Shown: in pieces, positions 22,126-27,355 of the stretch
Position numbering within the stretch: the first letter of the stretch is position 1
Layout of the letters: each line of letters begins with the position of its first letter
IMG/VR virus record: IMGVR_UViG_3300046542_000011
Location: 1-27,355 of that record
Strand: one strand, 5' to 3'
From: a virus
DNA length: 27,355 nucleotides
Notes under the pieces: generated by a model
Databases searched by the model: none
Seen by the model: the letters and a program-made list of their open reading frames with translations, nothing else
Told to the model about the DNA's origin: nothing
Made by a program: the position numbers and the translations under genes

Positions 22126-23091
22126 TTAGGCTACTACGTCTTCGTTCGTCAGAACGGTAACGAGTGCTTCCGGGCGGTAGAAGCCGAAGCCCCAACGAGC
22201 AGTCGTAACGTATTCGTCACGCTGGTAGTCCTTGTTACGCTCAGACTCAACCTTCGGGGGCTGACGCATCGCACCGATAAACGGATTGGAGTCACCTTCG
22301 GTCGTGAAGAAGAGGTTAGCAACACCAGTCGTGGTCGAGAGACCATCAATGGTTTCGTTAACGTTCTTCGGGAGCCAGTCAGAGATATATACGTCAAAAC
22401 CGTAGATGTTCATCTTGAACTGCATACCAGTCGTGATACCGTCACGAACGATACCTTCCCACTTCGGGTTGAACGAAACGTTCACAAGGTTCGTAAGTGT
22501 GGACAGGGTGTACTCTACCGAGGGGTCTACAATGGCGACGAGGTTATTCATCGGCACGAGAGCCTTACGGAGTGCATACTTAGCACGAGCAAAGTCCTGC
22601 GGAGCGATGGCAGACGACGTACCCGAACCCACAAAGCGGTGATCGCCACCATTGATCGTATTGAGGTTCGATGCAGTCTGTGCACCGTTAACGCCACCGG
22701 GCTGGCCGATTGCAAGTACACCAGCTTCCATGCGTTCAGCAATAGCGCGAGCCTGCTTAGGAACGAATGCAGATTCAAGACGGGACGTGTAGAACGAGTC
22801 CTGCTTCATCTTGTCAGTGATATAGGTAGCCGATGCTACGTAGTCCGTGATACGGAACTGGAAGTTACCGGTATCGATTGCAGTGTAGCGGATAGCCTGA
22901 CCTTCTTCGTAGTCATAGGTATCCATCTGACCGATAGACGGGATATTGATAATCTCGCCATCAGGGAAGTCATTAAGCATTTCGACGTAACGCATTGCGA
23001 AGAGATCGGCCTCGAAGATTTCCTTGAGGCGGGTAGACCAGATTTCCGAACGGATCAGGTGATCTACAGTGGTGGTCATTACACCAGACAT
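22126..23091 (-). CDS. major capsid protein
   Basis: 321-aa capsid subunit, expected HK97-type fold. The N-terminus has TVDHLIRSEIWSTRLKEIFE and AMRYVEMLNDFPDGEIINIP, followed by RITDYVASATYITDKMKQDS (E-loop to P-domain region), RAIAERMEAGVLAIGQPGG, and FARAKYALRKALVPMNNLVA with VDPSVEYTLS. It ends in a beta-rich region with ARWGFGFYRPEALVTVL, a conserved capsid ending. It directly follows scaffold, the normal order. Preceded by a small hairpin and AAGGAGTTTAAAAT at a good distance from ATG 23091. Codons are more C-ended (CGT, AAC, TTC, ACC, GAC) than in neighbouring replication genes, fitting the most highly made protein. Confidence 0.92.
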   Translation of the reverse strand: MSGVMTTTVDHLIRSEIWSTRLKEIFEADLFAMRYVEMLNDFPDGEIINIPSIGQMDTYDYEEGQAIRYTAIDTGNFQFRITDYVASATYITDKMKQDSFYTSRLESAFVPKQARAIAERMEAGVLAIGQPGGVNGAQTASNLNTINGGDHRFVGSGTSSAIAPQDFARAKYALRKALVPMNNLVAIVDPSVEYTLSTLTNLVNVSFNPKWEGIVRDGITTGMQFKMNIYGFDVYISDWLPKNVNETIDGLSTTTGVANLFFTTEGDSNPFIGAMRQPPKVESERNKDYQRDEYVTTARWGFGFYRPEALVTVLTNEDVVA

Positions 23092-23105
23092 ATTTTAAAC
23101 TCCTT

Positions 23106-23119
23106 GGACTAGTGAGTCC
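23106..23119 (-). promoter_or_regulatory. stem-loop just upstream of the capsid ribosome site
   Basis: GGACT (23106-23110) and AGTCC (23115-23119) form a 5-bp stem with a 4-base loop, located between the scaffold stop and the AAGGAG of the major capsid gene. It could shield the 5' end of a capsid message or leave the ribosome site exposed. No promoter was recognised. Confidence 0.4.
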
Positions 23120-23126
23120 GTTGTTA

Positions 23127-23864
23127 TTACCAAGGAAGTCCCTTGGAACGAATGAGGGCCATGTCCTTCATCATCTGAGATGTAGTCTTCTTGTCCCAGT
23201 ATGCTTTCGGGTCATTCAGCTTCATCTTCTCGTAGTACTTGGAGTCACGAAGAACTGTGTTCTGTTCCTGACCGAAGCTATTAACACCGTTACGGGCGAC
23301 CTGAGGGGCCTGACCAGCGGATGCTGCTTCGGTGATACCTACGAGACGAAAGAATGCATCAGGCGACTGTTCAGCGATCTGTCGAAGAGCCTGAGGGGTC
23401 ATGCCAACTTCTTTGGCTTTGTGATTGATGACCAGCTTAGCTTGTTCTGCACCACCGAATTGGCTGGTGAGAGAGTCGATAACTTTGGTCATGTTCTTCT
23501 GTGCAGAGGTCTGCTGTTCTCTCTTAGAGAGGATTTCAGCAAGCTTCTGTTCTAGTACGGAGTCGTCTAGGTCCTGAGTCTGGCCACTTGGTGTAGGGGT
23601 CACTATAGGTTCCTGTTGCTGTTGGCCACTCTTCATTTTGTCCAGAAAAGTGTCAAGCGATGTGCGAGTGTTCAACTCCTTAACGGCGTCGTCGAGTTTT
23701 TTCGTGAGAACTTCAATGTAGAGGTCAGACTCTTTCTTGCCTTTAGCAAGGTCTTTGATCTCTTTGAACTTCTTACCTTCGCCGACGAGTTCGGCAACGT
23801 AGTCTACAGAATCATCGAGGGTTACGATGTCATCTTCAGATACGGTGTCAAAAATATTACTCAA
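23127..23864 (-). CDS. scaffolding protein
   Basis: 245 aa, highly charged and helical with few aromatics. The N-terminus is acidic (SEDDIVTLDDSVDYVAELVG), the middle is Lys/Gln-rich with probable coiled coil (SVLEQKLAEILSKREQQTSA), and the C-terminus is basic with KYYEKMKLNDPKAYWDKKTT and MMKDMALIRSKGLPW, suited to bind the inside of the capsid shell. Location between portal and capsid matches podovirus head modules. The start is TTG at 23864, overlapping the previous TGA (TTGA), with GGAG about 8 bases upstream. No protease motif is seen, so it is not a fused scaffold-protease. Confidence 0.86.
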   Translation of the reverse strand: MSNIFDTVSEDDIVTLDDSVDYVAELVGEGKKFKEIKDLAKGKKESDLYIEVLTKKLDDAVKELNTRTSLDTFLDKMKSGQQQQEPIVTPTPSGQTQDLDDSVLEQKLAEILSKREQQTSAQKNMTKVIDSLTSQFGGAEQAKLVINHKAKEVGMTPQALRQIAEQSPDAFFRLVGITEAASAGQAPQVARNGVNSFGQEQNTVLRDSKYYEKMKLNDPKAYWDKKTTSQMMKDMALIRSKGLPW

Positions 23865-24124
23865 TGGGTGGTCTCCATTTGAAATAGTTGTTTGATCTTT
23901 CGGTATGCCCGACGGGCTCCGTTCCGATCAGCTTGTTTGTGGGACCATGACGGGTTATCATATTCCGTCAGGTTAGTCTCTGCTCTTGCTTCCTCATTAT
24001 CCAGTTGGTCTAGGATGTGGAGGATTTCGTGGATCAGAGCGGAACTGTTACTCAGAAGAGACCTTATAGCAGCCTGCTCCTGTTCTGTCTTACCCTTGAG
24101 CCACGTTTGCGGGAGCTTGTTCAA
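23861..24124 (-). CDS. 87-aa protein between portal and scaffold
   Basis: Starts KLPQTWLKGKTEQEQAAIRS (after the initiator and Asn) and continues with a helix LIHEILHILDQLDNEEARAE, ending in basic SHKQADRNGARRAYRKIKQL. His-Glu-x2-His (HEILH) matches the zinc-metallopeptidase HExxH pattern, but the protein is short and this could be chance. The TTG start has an ideal AGGAGGT at 24129-24135, 4 bases upstream, inside the portal gene, which it overlaps by 35 bases. The stop overlaps the scaffold start. Role unknown; position suggests head assembly. Confidence 0.73.
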   Translation of the reverse strand: MNKLPQTWLKGKTEQEQAAIRSLLSNSSALIHEILHILDQLDNEEARAETNLTEYDNPSWSHKQADRNGARRAYRKIKQLFQMETTH

Positions 24125-25937
24125 GCATACCTCCTAGATCAGGTTGTGGTTCAGAGTAATCATCAGGTGTCAATCCTGTGGGAGCTTGAGACTCAGCCAT
24201 CAAGGACTCCTGTGCAGCCAGAGTAAGTCGTTGTGCCTCAGCCTGTTCAGAGATACGTACATATGGCATAACCACATCGTAGTCTTGAAGATTGAGTACA
24301 TCTTCGACAAGCTCAGATAGTTTGACAGAAGAAAAGTGTTGTTTGATCTCTGGGTCCTGCCCGAGAGGACTATTGGCCCAGTTGTTAATGTTCTGGATCA
24401 TCTCTGCTTGTTCAGCAAAGTGTCTTGCAGCGACTGGCTTCAAGCGACCGTTAGCAGAAAGATCACCACGAGAGATGCTCCTAAAGCCAACCACGCCATA
24501 CTCGTCGTCAATAGTTCGAATTGAGGTATCAGTCAGGTTCTCCTTTGCGAGGACCAACATAGCATTCAGAAGAGGTTCTACGACCTGTTCTTCAAACTGT
24601 GCGATCTTATTCTGGAAGATACGTGATGCTGCATTCTCTAGTCGTTGGACTTCGTAAGCTGTCTTCTCACCGGGAGTACGGAAACCCATAGCTTCCTTGG
24701 GTGAACCAGCCATCTCTTCCATACGAGACTCAATTGCAGCGATCTCGATGTTAGACTGGAGGACCTGGACATCAGGTGCAACCATATCAACATCACCATC
24801 AGAGTCTACGTAGATACGAGCACCAGGTTCCCACTCGAAGTCACCTACTGCACCAGAACCTCTAATCTTGAGGACAGGGTAGCGTGTGAGATCGAAGATG
24901 TCAGCCTTCATGTTCTCGATGTGGTCAAGTCTGTACTGAAGCCCCACAAGATTGTCGAGTGGTCCCATTGCCCAGAGGTTATCCTGTCGTACTCGCCATC
25001 CCGCGTGGTACACTGGAATCTCTGCAAGAGGGTAGGGGTAGGGTTGTTTGACGGCGACTTTGTGTCGGTCAACGACAACGACCATGTGGTTCTTAAGGAA
25101 GACATTGTTCTCTCTGTCGTAGATATCACCAACGAAAGTGAGAAGTTCTACATAGTCTGATTGTAGATAGTGTCTAAACGACGTAAAGCCGTCCACAGAG
25201 AAGGAATCATCAGTGTACTGGATACTAGCGTCACCAACAGACATCGCGTTGCTACGGACGTCCATGAGGTAATTAAAGACCTCATTGGCTACAAGCTTAT
25301 CAGTCTCAGTAGAAGACATCCTCTCTAGCATCTCTTTAGCTTCACCGATAGACATCAGTGATTTCCAAATCTTTGGAGTATTACTAAAGGATGGAGCGAT
25401 GGGGTTAAATACTATGTCTTGAGGAGCAATACGAACAACGCGAGGACCAATATAACCAAGCTTAATGCCTGTAGCGGGGTTCTCAGTTGACTCATCAACC
25501 CACTCAACGGTTCCAACGCAATTGCCAAAGTCAATATAGTCGAGGACAAGTTTCTTAATCTCCTCCTTGAATTGACGTTGACCAACGGCCCACATCATAT
25601 AGTCTTTGATTGCTTCTCGCTTGGCCTTGTTCTCATCTGCACGAGACATACCTTCCCAGTTCAACCACCTGCGCTTGGGGAACATCGTAGCGATGTAGTT
25701 AGCATAGAGGTTATCACGAATCTGAGTTAGCTTGGGGAGTGTCGTGGAGTTGGACCAAGGGAGTTTATTATTGGTGGTCGTTGTAGTGTCAGTAGCATAG
25801 ATATAGTTACGAAGCTCTTTCCATGCATCCATCTTAGGTTGACGACCTGTGTTCCAGTTCATCCACATATTGGCAATAGCACAGCCAAGAGTATCCTTCT
25901 GGATCAGGTCGTCAAGGTTGAGGACTTTGCCTACCAT
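24090..25937 (-). CDS. portal protein (head-tail connector)
   Basis: 615 aa, forming the dodecameric portal at the capsid vertex through which terminase packages DNA. N-terminal region includes LGCAIANMWMNWNTGRQPKM and WKELRNYIYATDTTTTTNNK, then LYANYIATMFPKRRWLNWEG, IDFGNCVGTVEWVDES and GPLDNLVGLQYRLDHIENMK. The C-terminal part has SPKEAMGFRTPGEKTAYEVQ and AASRIFQNKIAQFEEQVVEP, the conserved crown/wing helix region, and a Gln/Pro-rich end. Placement between terminase and scaffold is standard. ATG at 25937 directly follows the stop of the 50-aa gene; T7 gp8 is 536 aa, so this one is somewhat longer. Confidence 0.92.
   Translation of the reverse strand: MVGKVLNLDDLIQKDTLGCAIANMWMNWNTGRQPKMDAWKELRNYIYATDTTTTTNNKLPWSNSTTLPKLTQIRDNLYANYIATMFPKRRWLNWEGMSRADENKAKREAIKDYMMWAVGQRQFKEEIKKLVLDYIDFGNCVGTVEWVDESTENPATGIKLGYIGPRVVRIAPQDIVFNPIAPSFSNTPKIWKSLMSIGEAKEMLERMSSTETDKLVANEVFNYLMDVRSNAMSVGDASIQYTDDSFSVDGFTSFRHYLQSDYVELLTFVGDIYDRENNVFLKNHMVVVVDRHKVAVKQPYPYPLAEIPVYHAGWRVRQDNLWAMGPLDNLVGLQYRLDHIENMKADIFDLTRYPVLKIRGSGAVGDFEWEPGARIYVDSDGDVDMVAPDVQVLQSNIEIAAIESRMEEMAGSPKEAMGFRTPGEKTAYEVQRLENAASRIFQNKIAQFEEQVVEPLLNAMLVLAKENLTDTSIRTIDDEYGVVGFRSISRGDLSANGRLKPVAARHFAEQAEMIQNINNWANSPLGQDPEIKQHFSSVKLSELVEDVLNLQDYDVVMPYVRISEQAEAQRLTLAAQESLMAESQAPTGLTPDDYSEPQPDLGGMLEQAPANVAQG
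24129..24135 (-). promoter_or_regulatory. near-perfect Shine-Dalgarno fixing a TTG start
   Basis: AGGAGGT lies 4 bases before TTG 24124 inside the last codons of the portal gene. It is the strongest ribosome site noticed in the window and supports translation of the 87-aa gene from TTG. Confidence 0.65.
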
Positions 25938-26090
25938 TTATTTATTCACCCTCTTAGCAGTTGCTTTAAATTCACCACCAGCTTTTTTCTGAGTTTGATT
26001 TGCCTCATAAGTCTTGTTGCCGTACGAGAATTTCTTGCGCTTATTTTTTACAGCAGAATCTAAGGCATCTTTAAACCTAGTAGCAGCCAT
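25938..26090 (-). CDS. 50-aa basic protein upstream of portal
   Basis: Reads MAATRFKDALDSAVKNKRKK, then FSYGNKTYEANQTQKK, ending ATAKRVNK. Very Lys-rich, with no membrane segment. ATG overlaps the stop of the 84-aa gene (TAATG), and its TAA lies immediately before the portal ATG. It is too small to be recovered by length-filtered gene calling but fills the only gap between two genes. Small basic head-associated or DNA-contacting protein is a guess. Similar short basic genes commonly lie between terminase and portal in podoviruses. Confidence 0.73.
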   Translation of the reverse strand: MAATRFKDALDSAVKNKRKKFSYGNKTYEANQTQKKAGGEFKATAKRVNK

Positions 26091-26344
26091 TAGCGTTTAC
26101 CTTTATAAACATTCCCTGAACTAGTGGGGAGTTTTTTCTTCTTCGAGGCTTTATCAACACCTTCAAGTCCAGCGTCTTTAGCCATCTTAGACTTAGATGC
26201 AGTAGCAAGCTTACCCTCGAAGAACTTGTCTGCCATCTTACGGTCACGGGCTGCAGAAAGGTTTGTTGTGTAGTCATTTGACCCAACACTGCGCCCACGA
26301 GCGTCCTGGATGTTCTTGGATTTACGTAGGCCCGTGGTCTTCAT
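26090..26344 (-). CDS. 84-aa basic protein between terminase and portal
   Basis: Starts MKTTGLRKSKNIQDARGRSV and has a Lys-rich C-terminal half (LATASKSKMAKDAG, KASKKKKLPTSSGN). No catalytic motif, membrane segment or Cys. ATGA overlap with the 32-aa gene and TAATG overlap with the 50-aa gene. Another open frame over the same region (26077-26298) lacks this linkage and is treated as a shadow. Function unknown; position suggests a head or packaging accessory. Confidence 0.75.
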   Translation of the reverse strand: MKTTGLRKSKNIQDARGRSVGSNDYTTNLSAARDRKMADKFFEGKLATASKSKMAKDAGLEGVDKASKKKKLPTSSGNVYKGKR

Positions 26345-26439
26345 TTCTTTTTGCCACTCTTCTTGGGCTTCTTGTCCTTGACCTTGGTCTTGGTTTCTTT
26401 AGTAGCTTTGTTATAACCGAATGGATTATCTTTAGGCAT
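26341..26439 (-). CDS. 32-aa Lys-rich micro-protein after terminase
   Basis: Reads MPKDNPFGYNKATKETKTKV and ends DKKPKKSGKKK, nearly half Lys. ATG at 26439 overlaps the terminase stop (TAATG) and is preceded by GGAGGAATTACTTA, a strong ribosome site. Its TGA overlaps the ATG of the 84-aa gene. The ribosome site plus overlaps on both sides support a real gene in spite of its size. May be a nucleic-acid binding peptide. Confidence 0.65.
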   Translation of the reverse strand: MPKDNPFGYNKATKETKTKVKDKKPKKSGKKK

Positions 26440-27355
26440 TAAGTAATTCCTCCGAAGCGGGAGTGTTGAACATTTTGTTTAGGCTTCTGCATGAACATAC
26501 CACCCGAGGGAGGGACACAAATCTCAAAGCAGGAAGCGAGGCAGTCTTTAACGTCATCATGTGCTGGGTTCTGGAGAACAAGTTCTTCTTCAAGAATCTC
26601 GCAGTTACCACCCTTGTAGTGCCAGACCTGTCTATTCTCGTATCGAGGATTGAGTGCAGCGAACATACGCTCCTCTTTCGTTCCGATGTGACGAGTAGGT
26701 CTGTGTTCATCAATACTGAGGGCTAGGCCCCACTGACGAATGTAGTTGTCTTTAAGTTCCTTGACAATGATTGACTGTGCTGCAGTTACCTCGGCCCTGA
26801 TCTTACGGAAGTACCACTGGTTATGCAGAGAAAGAATCTTGTCGAAGTAATCCTTGATCTTATCAGTCTTGAACCGCTCGATATCTAGGACGTAGTAGTT
26901 ATTGAAGGAGTCAACTCCCACGACCACGATTGCAGTGAAGTCAGCCTTCTTACTCAGAGAGTACGCAAAGTCAACGGCAGCGAATACGTTAAGCCTGCGT
27001 GAGTTATAGTAGACTCCGCCATTCTGTCTTTGGACAAGTCCCTTGTTGAAGTACTGGAAAAGGTCTCGTTGTATCGGGGCTGACTCAGCATCATTGGGAT
27101 CATTGTAGTACTGTGCTCTAAATTGAGTTTTATCAAGGTACTTGGCCCTTTTCTGTGCTAGAATCCTCTGGTCAAAGCCATACCACTTACCATCTGAACG
27201 CTGTTGACGTGGCCAGAGATATTGCCCGGAGCCATCACCGATATCTTCTACCTGACGTTAAAATACTTCATACAGTTTAAATTCAGAGGTTTGATCACCA
27301 TTCGCGTCGTATTCCTCAACGCTCATGGACAGCATGTCATTGTATAGGTCTGCAG
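26439..27355 (-). CDS. terminase large subunit, C-terminal part, interrupted by an in-frame TAA
   Basis: DNA-packaging motor and nuclease; the 5' part lies beyond the right edge. Downstream of 27257 the frame encodes 272 residues, including YLWPRQQRSDGKWYGFDQ, TQFRAQYYNDP, the nuclease motif FAAVDFAYSLSKKADFTAI with the first catalytic Asp, IRAEVTAAQ, and AHDDVKDCLA with later Asp residues. Upstream, ADLYNDMLSMSVEEYDANGD to KLYEVF continues in exactly the same frame to the window edge. The two are separated only by TAA at 27258-27260, where a Glu codon (GAA) would fit the family pattern. No in-frame ATG, GTG or TTG occurs between the stop and GTG 26927, which lies past the nuclease Asp. Either a sequencing error, a true nonsense mutation, or readthrough. 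The stop overlaps the next ATG by one base. Confidence 0.85.
27258..27260 (-). other. in-frame TAA within terminase
   Basis: Single stop triplet separating otherwise continuous terminase coding sequence (KLYEVF before it, RQVEDIG after it). One base change from GAA would explain it. Listed separately so that the interruption is not lost. Confidence 0.85.

Noticed and set aside
22639-23112. 157-codon open frame antisense to the capsid gene
   Set aside because: It mirrors capsid codons on the opposite strand, has no family resemblance and lies against a solid capsid protein. The same applies to 23112-23555 (147 codons) antisense to scaffold.
26439-26927. Separate small terminase nuclease gene starting at GTG 26927
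   Set aside because: This start would remove the FAAVDFAYS nuclease motif that lies just before it in the same frame. The frame is better read as one terminase with an interrupting stop.
26954-27136. 60-codon frame in the terminase region
   Set aside because: It is in a different frame from the terminase nuclease motifs, which are clearly encoded in the continuous frame through the same bases.
1-27355. CRISPR array, tRNA, insertion sequence or attachment site
   Set aside because: No regularly spaced repeats, tRNA-like cloverleaf, transposase or integrase genes, or terminal repeats were seen. I could not run a tRNA search, so a hidden one cannot be fully excluded, but coding density leaves almost no room.

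Overview
The window is a 27.4 kb piece of a tailed, short-tailed (podovirus) bacteriophage genome of the T7-like structural type. It shows a T7-style portal, scaffold and capsid, tail tubular proteins A and B, large internal virion (ejection) proteins, a family A DNA polymerase and a T7 endonuclease I homologue. There is no tRNA, integrase, repressor, RNA polymerase gene or host gene in the window. Genes are packed with stop/start overlaps (ATGA, TAATG, TTGA), and clear AGGAG-type ribosome sites mark a bacterial host. The arrangement (polA, Cas4-like exonuclease and endonuclease I on one strand, the whole virion block on the other) and the marine-type hypothetical genes suggest a cobavirus/Zobellviridae-like or similar marine podovirus. 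That placement is an inference and the host cannot be named.

Left arm, + strand, 1-5890: a single replication and nucleotide-metabolism operon entering from the left. In order it encodes DNA polymerase I (C-terminal part), ssDNA-binding protein, Cas4-like Fe-S exonuclease, a 52-aa protein overlapping the next gene, endonuclease I, a metallophosphoesterase, a 60-aa protein, a macro-domain-like A1S_2505-type protein, a 59-aa protein, a small HNH-like basic protein, a 123-aa unknown, a dATP/dGTP diphosphohydrolase-like protein and a nucleoside 2-deoxyribosyltransferase-like protein. The first five copy, protect, degrade and resolve DNA; the last several form an accessory set whose recognisable members act on nucleotides or nucleotide derivatives.

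Junction, 5891-5946: a GC-rich hairpin with A/T flanks on both sides separates the two convergent operons and can terminate transcription in both directions.

Right arm, - strand, read from 27355 down to 5947: terminase large subunit (interrupted by an in-frame TAA at 27258-27260), three tiny basic proteins, portal, an 87-aa protein, scaffold, major capsid protein, three beta-rich Gly/Ala/Thr-rich virion proteins, tail spike with a probable beta-helix, endolysin, holin-like protein, a second small membrane protein, tail tubular protein A, an 85-aa protein, tail tubular protein B (nozzle), a GNAT acetyltransferase, a gp14-like internal protein, a 1546-aa internal protein, an 889-aa internal protein with a C-terminal lysozyme domain and a 41-aa basic protein. 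This is the late operon for packaging, head and tail assembly, lysis and DNA ejection.

The most notable points are the nonsense codon inside terminase, with no usable restart downstream; the nucleotide-centred accessory cluster at 3144-5890; unusually frequent TTG starts in overlapping genes; and several very short genes hidden in the overlaps. I found no convincing wholly new system. The accessory cluster is the best place to look for one.
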